Below, piece by piece: positions 40,726 through 49,914 of a DNA stretch of 64,000 nt; the stretch's first letter is position 1, and each line of letters opens with the position of its first letter. The DNA lies in NCBI GenBank assembly GCA_963760125.1, contig CAVXBV010000006.1:124001-188000 (forward strand). Reading direction: 5' to 3'. Below the pieces are notes generated by a model. It was not told where the DNA came from and searched no databases. It saw only the letters and a list, made by a program, of their open reading frames with translations. The position numbers were made by a program, and so were the translations under genes. Origin of the DNA: RYN-111 sp963760125. Lineage in GTDB: Bacteria > Actinomycetota > Actinomycetes > Mycobacteriales > SCTD01.

Positions 40726-41402
40726 AGCAGCACGACCTCGTCCCCGACCGCGACCGTTCCCGGGACCAGGACGTCGGCGATCACCCCCAGGCAGGCGTCG
40801 TGCAGCAGGCCCACGGCGCGCAGGTTGCCCTGCTGGGCCGGCAGGTCGGCGGTCTCCAGGTCGACCATCACGCAGCGGGGCGAGGTCATCGTCACCCCGA
40901 GCGTGGCCGTCCCGATCTGCACGGTCCTGCCCACCCAGTCGTCCTCGCAGAACGCTCGCTCCGTCGCGAGCAGCAGGTTCGGTCGGAACCGCACCGGGTC
41001 CACGTCCGCACCCCGCTCGGCGGCGAGCGCGGCGACCGAGGCCGTGCCGAGCAGCGACACGGGGCCGTCGTCGACGTGGCTCGTCACGTCCTCGTGCACG
41101 ACGTGCACCCGCTGACCCAGCAGCTCGGACAGCGGCCCGTCGGCGTCCGCGGCGTCGTACGTGCTGCCGTCCGGCAGGGTCAGGACGACCGACCCACCCG
41201 CGGTCGCGGCGCGGACCAGCAGCAGGCCGGGTACGGCGGTGAAGCGACCGGTCGTCTTGCCGCTGCCCAGCCCCCCGTCGGCCGTACGGACGGCCAGGGT
41301 CCGGTCCCCCACGACGCCCCGGGCGTCGAGGGCCAGCCGGTCCACCGACTCCCCGGTGAGCGACTTGACGGGGTACCGGTGCAGGGCCGCGACGGTGGTC
41401 AT
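40722..41402 (-). CDS. MOSC-domain protein
   Basis: A 226-residue protein with an N-terminal beta-barrel (VAALHRYPVKSLTGESVDRLALDARGVVGDR) and a C-terminal MOSC domain. RFRPNLLLAT and the Cys in TSPRCVMVDLETADL mark the conserved MOSC cysteine near residue 175. This is the YiiM/mARC type, linked to molybdenum cofactor-dependent reductions. No molybdopterin genes are in the window. Starts (ATG 41402) overlapping the FAD-dehydrogenase stop by 4 nt, so it continues the serA operon. Confidence 0.87.
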   Translation of the reverse strand: MTTVAALHRYPVKSLTGESVDRLALDARGVVGDRTLAVRTADGGLGSGKTTGRFTAVPGLLLVRAATAGGSVVLTLPDGSTYDAADADGPLSELLGQRVHVVHEDVTSHVDDGPVSLLGTASVAALAAERGADVDPVRFRPNLLLATERAFCEDDWVGRTVQIGTATLGVTMTSPRCVMVDLETADLPAQQGNLRAVGLLHDACLGVIADVLVPGTVAVGDEVVLL

Positions 41403-42754
41403 GCCGGGAAGAGCACCCCGGGGGCGAGCAGGCCGCCCGGGTCGAGGGCGGTCTTCACCGCGCGCATGGCGGCGATCTCCGCCGGCGAGCGCGACAGCCC
41501 CAGCCAGGCGACCTTGGCCCGCCCGACGCCGTGCTCTGAGGAGATCGAGCCGGACAGCGACGCCACGAGCCGCAGCACGGCGTCGGTGACCTGCTCGGAC
41601 AGCTCGCCCGTGTCGAGCACGTTGACGTGCAGGTTGCCCTCGTTGACGTGGCCGAACACGATCGGCCGGGCCGCGGGGCAGACCGACGCGATCGTCGGGC
41701 CGAGCCGGTCGACGAGGTCCGCGAGGGCACCGGCGGGCACCGACACGTCCAGCTTCACCGGCACGCCCTCGGCGCTGATCGACTCGGTGTGCGTCTCGCG
41801 GTAGGCCCACAGCGCCCGCTGCCCGGCGGCGTCGGTCGCGACGTTGGCGTCGACCAGGCCCTCGAACGTCTCGACCGCGGCGGCGAGCTCCTCGAGGGGG
41901 TCACGGACGTCGGCGCACTCGACGAGCAGGTACGCCGCGTGGGCAGCGGGAAAGGGCGCCGGCAAGCCGGAGTGCTTGCGCACCAGGGCGAGACCCTCGC
42001 CGTAGAACAGCTCGGCGCCGGCGAGCGACGGGAGACCGGCCCGCAGGGCGGGCAGCACCGCGACCGCTGCCGCGGTGGAGTCGAAGGCGAGCAGCGCCAC
42101 CGCCCGCTGCGTGAGCCGAGGCACCAGCTTGAGGCGTGCTGCGGTGATGACGGCCAGCGTCCCCTCGGACCCCGCGAGCAGGCCTACCAGGTCGTAGCCC
42201 GTGCCGTCCTTCTCAAGCCCCGCCAGGTGGCTGATCACCGAGCCGTCGGCCAGGACGGCTTCGAGGCCGAGGACCTGGGCCCGCATCGAGCCGTACCTCA
42301 GCACCCGGATGCCGCCGGCGTTCGTGGCCACGAGCCCACCGACGGTCGCCGAGTCGCGCGCCGCGAGGTCCACCCCGACGTCGAGGCCCTGCGGGCGGGC
42401 CAACGCCTGCAACGCCGTCAAGGTGACCCCCGCGCCCGCGGTCACCTGGGCGCTGGCAGGGTCGATCTCCGACAGCGAGGTGAGCCGCGTCGTCGACAGC
42501 AGGACCTCACCACCGGCCGGGATGCCGCCGCCGACCAGGCCGGTGTTGCCGCCCTGCACGACCACGCAGACGCCGGCCGCGGTGCACGCGCGCAGCACCT
42601 CGACCACCTCCTGCGTCGTACCCGGACGGACGACCGCGAGGGAGCGCCCGGTGAAGCGGCCGGTCCAGTCGGTCTCGTACGACGCCCGCACGTCGTCGTC
42701 GACGAGAACGTGCTCGGGGCCGACGACCGCGGCAAGGCCTTCGATCAGCGTCAC
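41399..42754 (-). CDS. FAD-linked D-2-hydroxyacid dehydrogenase, probable D-2-hydroxyglutarate dehydrogenase
   Basis: A 451-residue VAO-family flavoprotein. PCMH FAD domain in residues 1-215 (VVVQGGNTGLVGGGIP, TVGGLVATNAGGIRVLRYGSMRAQVLG) and the GlcD/DLD C-terminal domain with FGHVNEGNLHVNVL and ISSEHGVGRAK, the metal- and substrate-binding histidines. The sequence alone could also be D-lactate or glycolate oxidase. The 4-nt overlap with serA favours D-2-hydroxyglutarate, a by-product of SerA-type enzymes, as substrate. Confidence 0.82.
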   Translation of the reverse strand: MTLIEGLAAVVGPEHVLVDDDVRASYETDWTGRFTGRSLAVVRPGTTQEVVEVLRACTAAGVCVVVQGGNTGLVGGGIPAGGEVLLSTTRLTSLSEIDPASAQVTAGAGVTLTALQALARPQGLDVGVDLAARDSATVGGLVATNAGGIRVLRYGSMRAQVLGLEAVLADGSVISHLAGLEKDGTGYDLVGLLAGSEGTLAVITAARLKLVPRLTQRAVALLAFDSTAAAVAVLPALRAGLPSLAGAELFYGEGLALVRKHSGLPAPFPAAHAAYLLVECADVRDPLEELAAAVETFEGLVDANVATDAAGQRALWAYRETHTESISAEGVPVKLDVSVPAGALADLVDRLGPTIASVCPAARPIVFGHVNEGNLHVNVLDTGELSEQVTDAVLRLVASLSGSISSEHGVGRAKVAWLGLSRSPAEIAAMRAVKTALDPGGLLAPGVLFPA

Positions 42755-43947
42755 GCGAGGACCCGCAGCCGCACCGTCTCCGCGAGGCCCTCGAGCGCGG
42801 CCACGACGTCAGGCGTCGGCGCCTCGGCGAGGTCGGTCACGACGTAGCCGAGGGAGCCGCTGGTCGACAGCAGCTGGCCTTCGATGTTGACGCCGTGCTC
42901 GGCGAACAGGCTGTTGACCCGCGCCAGGACCCCGGGGGTGTTCACGTGCAGGAGCAGCAGGCGGGCTCGGTCCGCCTCGCGCGGGAGGGCCACCGGCGGC
43001 AGGTTGACCGACAGCGACGTGCCGCCGTCCGCGACGTAGTCACGCAGCTTGCCCGCGACGAAGTGGCCGATGTCCTGCTGCGCCTCCTCGGTCGAGCCGC
43101 CGACGTGCGGCGTGAGGATGACGTTGGGCAGTCCGCGCAGGACGGAGACGAACTCCTCGCCCTTGCCCTTCGGCTCGACCGGGAAGACGTCCACCGCCGC
43201 GCCGGCGATGTGGCCGGACTCGATGCAGGACCGCAGCGCTTCGTGGTCGACCACGAAGCCGCGCGAGAGGTTGAGGAAGATCGACCCGGGGCGCATCCGG
43301 GCGAACTGGTCGGCGCCGAAGATGCCGCTGTTGGACGACCGGCCGTCGACGTGGAGCGACACGACGTCGGACTCCGCGAGCAGCTCGTCCAGCGTGCCGC
43401 AGCGGCGCGCGTTGCCGAGGGCGAGCCGGTCGGCGGTGTCGAAGAACAGCACGCGCATGCCGAGCGACTCGGCGAGCACGGACAGCTGGGAGCCGATGTT
43501 GCCGTACCCGACGATGCCCAGGCGCCGACCGCGCACCTCGTGGGAGCCGACCGCGCTCTTGTCCCAGACGCCGCCGTGCATGTCGGCGTTCTTGTCGGTC
43601 AGCCGGCGGGTCAGCGCGATGATCTCCGAGAGCGCGAGCTCGACCACGGACCGGGTGTTGGAGAACGGCGCGTTGAACACGGCCACGCCTTGGTCGGAGG
43701 CGGCGGCGAGGTCGATCTGGTTGGTCCCGATGCAGAACGCCCCGACGGCCAGCAGGTCGGGCGAGGCGGCGAGCGCGGCGGCCGTCAGGTGGGTGTTGGA
43801 GCGCAGCCCGAGGACCTGCACCCCGGCGAGCCGCTCGACGAGCTCGTCCTCGCCGAGCGCACGGTCCAGCCGCTCGACCTCGAAGCCGGCGTCGCGCAGC
43901 GCGAAGGCTGCGTCGTCGTGGATCGCCTCGAGCAGCAGCGCTCGCAC
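42751..43947 (-). CDS. serA: D-3-phosphoglycerate dehydrogenase (SerA), ACT-domain short type
   Basis: First enzyme of serine synthesis. The 398-residue protein has the D-isomer hydroxyacid dehydrogenase core (GLRSNTHLTAAAL, GAFCIGTNQIDLAAASDQGVAVFNAPFSNTRSV), NAD site GIVGYGNIGSQLS, catalytic DVFPVEPKGKGEEF and LTPHVGGSTEEAQ, and a C-terminal ACT domain (about 325-398). Length and layout match the E. coli type, which also reduces 2-oxoglutarate. GTG 43947 has AGGAGG upstream. The leader (43948 to about 44020) contains a 6-bp hairpin at 43983-43998. Confidence 0.93.
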   Translation of the reverse strand: MRALLLEAIHDDAAFALRDAGFEVERLDRALGEDELVERLAGVQVLGLRSNTHLTAAALAASPDLLAVGAFCIGTNQIDLAAASDQGVAVFNAPFSNTRSVVELALSEIIALTRRLTDKNADMHGGVWDKSAVGSHEVRGRRLGIVGYGNIGSQLSVLAESLGMRVLFFDTADRLALGNARRCGTLDELLAESDVVSLHVDGRSSNSGIFGADQFARMRPGSIFLNLSRGFVVDHEALRSCIESGHIAGAAVDVFPVEPKGKGEEFVSVLRGLPNVILTPHVGGSTEEAQQDIGHFVAGKLRDYVADGGTSLSVNLPPVALPREADRARLLLLHVNTPGVLARVNSLFAEHGVNIEGQLLSTSGSLGYVVTDLAEAPTPDVVAALEGLAETVRLRVLA

Positions 43948-44090
43948 GTGTGTTCCTCCTGGACCCGAAAGGCGTGGATGTGGGCCCGCGCCCGGGCCTC
44001 GCAACGGGTCCTGAGGCTACCCGGCACGGTTCCCAGGATCGTCCGACGCTGTTCACAGCGACCTCCCAGGTTCGCGGGCAGGATGGAGGC

Positions 44091-45377
44091 ATGAACGAGA
44101 CGCCCGTCCCCTCCAGCTCTCCCACCCCCTCGATGCCGGACGCCCCCTGGTGGTCGCAGCCCGGCGCGACCGCTGTCCTGACGCCGGAGGAGCCGGTCTC
44201 CGCGCCGCCCGGTGACGTCCCGGCCGCGCCCAAGCGCGCCCGCACGCCGTTCGCCAAGCCCGGTACGGCGGGACTGCTGGCCCTCGCACTGCTCGCCGGT
44301 GGCGTGGCGGGCGGGGCCGTCGCCGCAGGCCTGGACGGCCGCAGCAGCGTGACCTCCACCTCGACCGGGACCGCGAGCCGGACCCCGCTGGTCGGCGGGA
44401 GCGTCGCCGACGGCAGCAGCAGCGCGGTCCCCGGAACACCCGAGGCCGCCGCCGCGACGATCGCCCCGAGCGTCGTCACCGTCGAGGTGACCGGGACCAC
44501 GCGCACGCAGTTCGGCAGTCAGCAGCGCTCCGGGACCGGCTCCGGGATCGTGATCCGCGACGGGGGCTACATCGTCACCAACAACCACGTGGTCGAAGCA
44601 GCCACCGGCGGCGCCGGCACGGTGCACGTGACCCTGGCCAACGGGACGACCTACCCGGCGACCATCGTGGGCACCGACCCGACGACCGACCTCGCCGTCA
44701 TCAGGGTCGAGGGGGTCGACGGGCTGACAGCCGCGACCTTCGCCAGCTCGGCGGAGCTGAAGGTCGGGCAGGCCGTGCTCGCCGTCGGCGCGCCGCTCGG
44801 CCTGTCCAACACGGTCACCCAGGGCATCGTCTCGACGCTGCACCGGCCGGTCCGTACCGGGGACAACGCCGGCACCCAGGCCGTCATCGACGCGATCCAG
44901 ACCGACGCGGCGATCAACCCCGGCAACTCCGGCGGCGCCCTGGTCGACCTCGCCGGTCGGGTGGTCGGCGTCAACAGCGCGATCGCCACCGCCGGCGACG
45001 GCAGCTCGGGCAACATCGGCGTGGGCTTCGCGATCCCGTCCCTCGTCGTGACGAAGATCGCGGACCAGATCATCGCCACCGGTTCTGCGGTGCACTCCCA
45101 GATCGGCGTCGGCGTCTCCGACGCCCCCAACACCACCGATGGCGCCCCCGGCCTCGGCGCCGCCATCTCCAACGTCGTGGCAGGCGGCCCTGCCGAGAAG
45201 GCCGGGCTGCAGCGCGGCGACGTCGTCACCAAGGTCGACGACCGTCGCGTCACCGATGCCGACAGCCTCATCGTCGCGATCCGGTCCCACGACCCGGGCG
45301 AGACGGTGACCCTCACCGTCACGCGCGGCGGGGCCACGCGGACCCTCGAGGTCGTCCTCGCCAGCGCTGGAGGCTGA
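44091..45377 (+). CDS. HtrA-type membrane-anchored serine protease with PDZ
   Basis: A 428-residue surface protease: Pro-rich cytosolic N-terminus (1-55), one membrane helix (about 58-80), linker, trypsin-like domain (about 120-310) and a C-terminal PDZ domain (about 335-425). The triad is complete: His166 (NNHVV), Asp200 (TTDLAVI) and Ser280 (NPGNSGGAL). ATG 44091 has CAGGAT six nt upstream. An imperfect palindrome (CGCTGTTCACAGCG, 44047-44060) lies in the promoter. Such proteases act in envelope quality control. Confidence 0.92.
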   Translation: MNETPVPSSSPTPSMPDAPWWSQPGATAVLTPEEPVSAPPGDVPAAPKRARTPFAKPGTAGLLALALLAGGVAGGAVAAGLDGRSSVTSTSTGTASRTPLVGGSVADGSSSAVPGTPEAAAATIAPSVVTVEVTGTTRTQFGSQQRSGTGSGIVIRDGGYIVTNNHVVEAATGGAGTVHVTLANGTTYPATIVGTDPTTDLAVIRVEGVDGLTAATFASSAELKVGQAVLAVGAPLGLSNTVTQGIVSTLHRPVRTGDNAGTQAVIDAIQTDAAINPGNSGGALVDLAGRVVGVNSAIATAGDGSSGNIGVGFAIPSLVVTKIADQIIATGSAVHSQIGVGVSDAPNTTDGAPGLGAAISNVVAGGPAEKAGLQRGDVVTKVDDRRVTDADSLIVAIRSHDPGETVTLTVTRGGATRTLEVVLASAGG

Positions 45378-45415
45378 CCGATCCGCTCTCGCCGTGCTCT
45401 GCAAGAGTCGGGCGC

Positions 45416-46312
45416 ATGGAGCTGAGCGGCAAGGTCGTCGTCGTCACGGGCGCTGCACGCGGGGTCGGGGCCGAGCTGGCCCGTCAGCTCAGCGCGCGCG
45501 GCGCCACGGTCGCCCTGCTGGGGCTCGAGCCCCGCGAGCTCCAGGAGGTCAGCGCGGAGCTCCCCGGCAGCGGGTGGTGGGAGGTCGACGTCACCGACGG
45601 CGCCGCCCTGGACCTGGTCGCTGCCGAGGTGCGCACGACCCTCGGACCAGCCTGGGGGGTCGTCGCCAACGCCGGGATCGCCGCCGGCGGGCCCCTGCTG
45701 CTGGCGGACGCCACGACCTATGACCGGGTCATCACGGTGAACCTGCTGGGCAGCATCCGCACGGTGCGCGCCTTCCTCCCCCAGGTGATCGAGTCACGCG
45801 GCTACGTCCTGCAGATCGCCTCCCTCGCGGCCCTGGTGCCGGCTCCGATGATGAGCGCCTACTGCGCCAGCAAGTCCGGCGTCGAGGCGTTCGCCTTCTC
45901 CTTACGGGGCGAGCTGCGAGCGCACGGCGCGAAAGTCGGCGTCGCCTACCTCACGTGGACCGACACCGACATGGTGCGCGGCGCGGACGCCACGGCGGGT
46001 CTCGGCGACCTGCGGAGTCAGCTGCCGGGGGTGCTCGGCAAGACCTACCCGCTGGAGCCGTCGGTCGCGCGGATCGTCGACGGCATCGTCGCCCGCAAGC
46101 CCCGGGTCTACGCGCAGAGGTGGGTGCGCGGCCTGACCTGGGTCCGCGCCCTCACCCCCTCGGTGTCGGCGCTCGCCCCCCGACGAGACGTCCGCAAGGT
46201 CGAGGCCGGGATCCGCAGCGCAGCGGTCGACCCCACCCGCCTGGTCGGCGCCGGCGGGGCCGCGGACCGGGCCGCTCAGACGCCGACGGCCGAGAAGCCC
46301 CCGTCGACGTAG
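45416..46312 (+). CDS. Short-chain dehydrogenase/reductase
   Basis: A 298-residue classical SDR. Cofactor motif TGAARGVGAELA (NADP(H)-type, basic residue after the first Gly turn), NAG motif as NAGIAAG, catalytic Ser in IASLAAL and YCASK. The C-terminal 60 residues (VRALTPSVSALAPRRDVRKVE) extend beyond a core SDR, as in membrane-associated actinobacterial members. Substrate unknown. AAGAGT lies seven nt before the ATG. Its 3' end overlaps the converging fabI by 37 nt. Confidence 0.85.
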   Translation: MELSGKVVVVTGAARGVGAELARQLSARGATVALLGLEPRELQEVSAELPGSGWWEVDVTDGAALDLVAAEVRTTLGPAWGVVANAGIAAGGPLLLADATTYDRVITVNLLGSIRTVRAFLPQVIESRGYVLQIASLAALVPAPMMSAYCASKSGVEAFAFSLRGELRAHGAKVGVAYLTWTDTDMVRGADATAGLGDLRSQLPGVLGKTYPLEPSVARIVDGIVARKPRVYAQRWVRGLTWVRALTPSVSALAPRRDVRKVEAGIRSAAVDPTRLVGAGGAADRAAQTPTAEKPPST

Positions 46313-47040
46313 ACGATCTGCCCGGTCGTCGCCGGGAACCAGTCCGACATGAGCGCCACGCACGCCTTGGCGGTCGGCACGGGGTCGGTGACGTCCCAGC
46401 CGAGCGGGGCGCGCGCGCCCCACGCGTCCTCGAACTGCTGGAACCCCGGGATCGCCTTCGCGGCCATCGTCTTCAGCGGACCCGCGGACACCAGGTTGGA
46501 CCGGATCCCGTGCGCGCCGAGATCCCTTGCCAGGTAGCGGTTCGCGCTCTCGAGGCCCGCCTTGGCGACGCCCATCCAGTCGTACGCCGGCCAGGCCACG
46601 CGCGCGTCGAAGTCGAGCCCGACGTACGACGAGCCGCGCTCCATGAGGGGCAGGGCGGCGCGTGCCAGTGCCGGGTAGGACCACGTGGAGATCTGCAGCG
46701 CCGTGCCGACCGACTCCCAGCTGGTGTCCAGGACGCCGTTGCCCAGCGCGTCGGCCGGGGCGAACCCGATCGCGTGCAGGACGCCGTCCAGGCCGTCGAC
46801 GTGCTCGCGCAACCGCTTGGGCAGGAGCTCGAGGTCCTCCTCGCTGGTGACGTCCAGCGGGACGACCGGCGGTGCGCCGGGCAGGCGCTTGGCGATGCGC
46901 GTGGTGAGCGACAGCGACCGTCCGACGCCGGTCAGGACGACCGTGGCGCCCTGCTCGGCGGCGATCCGCGCCACGGAGAACGCGATGGACTTGTCGGTGA
47001 GCACACCGGTGACGAGCAGGCGCTTGCCTTCGAGCAGCAT
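46276..47040 (-). CDS. fabI: Enoyl-ACP reductase (FabI/InhA)
   Basis: NADH-dependent reductase that completes each FAS-II cycle. The 254-residue protein starts MLLEGKRLLVTGVLTDKSIAFSVA, the FabI/InhA cofactor signature. It carries the catalytic Tyr in YDWMGVAKAGLES (Y-x6-K), GPLKTMAAKAIPGF and DWFPATTGQIVYVDGG. GFDFD-type InhA residue context reads YVGLDFDARVAWPAY, so it is close to InhA and would be expected to interact with isoniazid- or triclosan-class ligands. It ends the fab operon; its ATG overlaps the hydrolase stop. Confidence 0.92.
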   Translation of the reverse strand: MLLEGKRLLVTGVLTDKSIAFSVARIAAEQGATVVLTGVGRSLSLTTRIAKRLPGAPPVVPLDVTSEEDLELLPKRLREHVDGLDGVLHAIGFAPADALGNGVLDTSWESVGTALQISTWSYPALARAALPLMERGSSYVGLDFDARVAWPAYDWMGVAKAGLESANRYLARDLGAHGIRSNLVSAGPLKTMAAKAIPGFQQFEDAWGARAPLGWDVTDPVPTAKACVALMSDWFPATTGQIVYVDGGFSAVGV

Positions 47041-47822
47041 CAGGACTCCGAGAGGTGGTCGGCGAGGGCGGTCTGCAGGTCACGGGCAGCGGTCCAGAAG
47101 ACGCCCCCGGCGGGGAGGGCGAGCAACGACGCCTGCGGAAGTGCCGCGGTCAGGTCGACCGCGAGGTCCGCGGGGTGGAGATCGTCGTCGGCCTGCGAGA
47201 CGACCAGGGTCGGGACGTCGATCGCGCCCAGCAGGCCTCGGTCGGGCAGCGGCCGGTCCTCCCGCGCGGGGGCGGGTGCGGGGCGGGTGATCAGCTGTTG
47301 GGCCCGGCGCAGCAGCAGGGCGTCGACGCCCCTGCGTGCCCGGATCGCGGGCGGCAGCTCCTCCACCAGCACGTCCGCGACGGCGCGGGCGTCCTTGGCC
47401 GCGATGGCAGCGCCGAGCTGGTGCAACCGTGCCGTGGCACCGTCGCGGCGGGTGGCGTCGATCGCCGCCGGCAGGACGAAGGCCAGCCGGGAGAAGCGGT
47501 CCGCGTCGCGGGAGAGGGCACGCAGCAGCGCCCCGGCACCGAGTGAGAGGCCCACCGCCTGCGTCGCTCCCGTCGCGTCCGCGACCGCGAGCAGGTCGTC
47601 GGCCAACGAGTCGTAGTCCCATCCCCCGGCCACCGCTTCGCTGGCACCGTGGCTCCGGAAGTCCAGCAGCACGCGGGTCCCGGCGACCCGGGTGGCCAGC
47701 GGGCGGGTCTCGGCGATCGATCCCCCGAGGCCGTGGGCGAACACCGTGACGGGACCGCCCTCTCCCAGGACGGTGAAGGCCACACCGGCGACGCTCCCTG
47801 CCTGCAGGCTCAGGGTGGTCAT
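47040..47822 (-). CDS. Alpha/beta hydrolase embedded in fab operon
   Basis: A 260-residue alpha/beta hydrolase: oxyanion HGLGGS, nucleophile elbow GLSLGAG (Ser at about 100), acid in VVSQADDDLHP, while the usual catalytic His near the C-terminus is not evident (LPAGGVFWTAAR where GGH-type sequence is normal). Overlaps both fabG (ATGA) and fabI (ATGA), so it is stoichiometrically co-translated with FAS-II enzymes. A thioesterase or proofreading role on acyl chains is conceivable but unproven, and the missing His may mean altered chemistry. Confidence 0.8.
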   Translation of the reverse strand: MTTLSLQAGSVAGVAFTVLGEGGPVTVFAHGLGGSIAETRPLATRVAGTRVLLDFRSHGASEAVAGGWDYDSLADDLLAVADATGATQAVGLSLGAGALLRALSRDADRFSRLAFVLPAAIDATRRDGATARLHQLGAAIAAKDARAVADVLVEELPPAIRARRGVDALLLRRAQQLITRPAPAPAREDRPLPDRGLLGAIDVPTLVVSQADDDLHPADLAVDLTAALPQASLLALPAGGVFWTAARDLQTALADHLSES

Positions 47823-48523
47823 CAGTGGCCCATCCCGAGGCCGCCGTCGACGGGCACGACCGCACCGTTGACGTAGGACGCGTCGTCGGAGGCCAGGAAC
47901 GCCAGCACCGCCGCCACCTCGTCCACGTGGGCGGTGCGCCCCGCGGGGATGCTCGCGAGGACCGCGGTCTTGCGCGCCTCGGTCAGGTCGGACGTCATGT
48001 CGGTGTCGACGAACCCCGGCGCGACGACGTTGCTGGTGATCCCGCGGCCACCGAGCTCGCGGGCGAGCGAACGGCTGAAGCCGACGAGCCCCGCCTTCGA
48101 GGCGGCGTACGACGCCTGACCCGCGCCACCGGACAGACCCACCACCGAGGAGACGAACAGCAGCCGACCGTGCTTGGCCCGCAGCATCGAGCGCGACGCC
48201 CGCTTCGCGAGCCGGTACGCCGCCGTGAGGTTGGTGTCGAGGACGCTCGTGAACGACTCCTCGCTCATCCGCAGCAGCAGCTGGTCGTCGGTGATCCCGG
48301 CGTTGGACACCAGCACCTCCACGGGGCCGTGTGCCTGCTCGGCCGTGGCGAAGGCGTGCTCGACGTCCTCGCTGATCGTGACGTCGCACTTCACGGTCAG
48401 CAGCCCGTCGACCTCACCGCTGCGGCTGGTCACGGCGACGCGATGCCCCTGTGCGGCAAGGAGTCTGGCCGTGGCGAGGCCGATCCCCCGGTTGCCACCG
48501 GTGACCAGCACGGACCGGCTCAC
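47822..48523 (-). CDS. fabG: 3-oxoacyl-ACP reductase (FabG)
   Basis: NADPH-dependent reductase of the FAS-II cycle. The 233-residue SDR has VTGGNRGIGLATAR, NAGITDDQLLLRM (the FabG-typical sequence after NAG), catalytic Ser in VSSVVGL, YAASKAG, and the C-terminal VNGAVVPVDGGLGMGH. GTG 48523 overlaps the accD-like stop by 4 nt. The operon position between the carboxyltransferase and fabI supports fatty-acid rather than other SDR roles. Confidence 0.92.
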   Translation of the reverse strand: MSRSVLVTGGNRGIGLATARLLAAQGHRVAVTSRSGEVDGLLTVKCDVTISEDVEHAFATAEQAHGPVEVLVSNAGITDDQLLLRMSEESFTSVLDTNLTAAYRLAKRASRSMLRAKHGRLLFVSSVVGLSGGAGQASYAASKAGLVGFSRSLARELGGRGITSNVVAPGFVDTDMTSDLTEARKTAVLASIPAGRTAHVDEVAAVLAFLASDDASYVNGAVVPVDGGLGMGH

Positions 48524-49914
48524 TGCGGCGGGTTGGGGCGCTTGCCCCGTCGGTCGGGCAGCGCGGCGAGGGCCTCGAGCAGCCGCCTTCGGGTGGTCGC
48601 CGGCTCGATCACCTCGTCGACCGCGCCGCACTCGACGGCGCGGGTGAGCCCACCTGTCGTGGCCTCGTGGTCCGCCGCAAGCTTCAGGACCAGCGCCGCT
48701 CGGTCCTGAGGGTCGCGGACCGCGGCGAGCTCGCGCCGGCTGAGCACCTCGACCGCAGCCGTGGCGCCCATGACGTCGACCTGCGCACCCGGCCACGCGA
48801 ACACGCGGTCTGCGCCGAGGCCCTTGGACCCCATGGCGATGAACGCACCGCCGTACGCCTTGCGGGTGATGACGGTGAGCCGTGGCACGCGCGCCCCGGC
48901 GTACGCGTGGAGCAGCTTGGCCCCGCGACGCAGCACGCCCTCATCCTCCTGACCGACTCCCGGCAGGTAGCCCGGGACGTCGACGACGAACACCAGGGGC
49001 AGGCCCATCGTGTCGCACCAGGTCACGAAGCGGCCGGTCTTGTCGCCGGTGGCGGCATCGAGGCAGCCGGCCATCCGCTGCGGGTCGTTGGCGACCACAC
49101 CGACCGTCCGGCCCCCGAGGCGCCCGAGCATCGTGACCGCACTGGTCGACCAGTCGCGGTGCAGCTCGAGGTAGCTGCCGGGATCGAGGACCGCCCGCAG
49201 GACCGGGCGCACGTCGTAGGAGTGACGCGGGTCGCTCGGCACCAGCGGGCCGGGATCGACCTCGAGGTCCAGGTCCGGCGCGGTCCCGTGCTGAGCCCCG
49301 AGCAGCAGCGCGAGCCGGCGCGCGGTGTACAGCGCCTCCTGCTGCGTCGGCGCCACGACGTGCGCGACCCCGCTGATGCGGCCGTGGGTGTCGGGGCCGC
49401 CGAGGCGCTCCATGTCGACCTGCTCGCCGGTGACCCGTCGCACCACGTCGGGGCCGGTGACGAAGACCCGGCCCTCGGGACCCATCACCACGACGTCGGT
49501 CAGGGCTGGGCCGTACGCCGCACCGCCGGCCGCCGGGCCGAGGACGACGGAGATCTGGGGCACGCGGCCGGACGCGCGGGTCTGCGCCGCGAACACCCGG
49601 CCCACGGCGTCGAGCGAGGCGACGCCCTCGCGCAGCCGCGCACCACCGGAGTGCCAGATGCCGATGCACGGTGCCTGCCGGAGGTTGGCGACATCGGTGG
49701 CGTCGGAGATCGCGCCGCAGCCCTCGACGCCGAGAGCACCGCCCTGAACGGTCGGGTCGGTCGCGAAGGCGACCACCTCGATGCCCTTGATGACGCCGAC
49801 GCCGACGGCCACGCCGTCAACCGCCAGCATGAGGTCCCAGTCGTCGAAGACCAGGTCGAGCCGCTCCCGGCAGGGCTGGGAGATCTCGTCCTTGAGCAGC
49901 TCGGGGGCGGTCAT
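48520..49914 (-). CDS. Acyl-CoA carboxylase carboxyltransferase subunit (AccD6-like)
   Basis: A 464-residue carboxyltransferase beta subunit of acetyl/propionyl-CoA carboxylase, which supplies malonyl-CoA for FAS-II. Two crotonase-like halves carry oxyanion glycines in IWHSGGARLREGV and GPAAGGAAYGPAL (N half), and VPGYLPGVGQEDEGVLRRGAKLLHAY and ITRKAYGGAFIAMGSKGL (C half). A following position after the KAS gene matches mycobacterial accD6 behind kasB. The biotinylated alpha subunit is not in the window, but the biotin genes are. ATG 49914 overlaps the fabF stop. Confidence 0.9.
   Translation of the reverse strand: MTAPELLKDEISQPCRERLDLVFDDWDLMLAVDGVAVGVGVIKGIEVVAFATDPTVQGGALGVEGCGAISDATDVANLRQAPCIGIWHSGGARLREGVASLDAVGRVFAAQTRASGRVPQISVVLGPAAGGAAYGPALTDVVVMGPEGRVFVTGPDVVRRVTGEQVDMERLGGPDTHGRISGVAHVVAPTQQEALYTARRLALLLGAQHGTAPDLDLEVDPGPLVPSDPRHSYDVRPVLRAVLDPGSYLELHRDWSTSAVTMLGRLGGRTVGVVANDPQRMAGCLDAATGDKTGRFVTWCDTMGLPLVFVVDVPGYLPGVGQEDEGVLRRGAKLLHAYAGARVPRLTVITRKAYGGAFIAMGSKGLGADRVFAWPGAQVDVMGATAAVEVLSRRELAAVRDPQDRAALVLKLAADHEATTGGLTRAVECGAVDEVIEPATTRRRLLEALAALPDRRGKRPNPPQ

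Noticed and set aside
43983..43998. Hairpin GGCCCG-CGCC-CGGGCC in the serA leader as possible attenuator
   Set aside because: No leader peptide, T-box or alternative pairing is visible; such GC hairpins are common here.
44047..44060. CGCTGT-TC-ACAGCG inverted repeat upstream of htrA
   Set aside because: Short, close to other GC-rich repeats and without a candidate regulator; kept only as a remark in the htrA entry.
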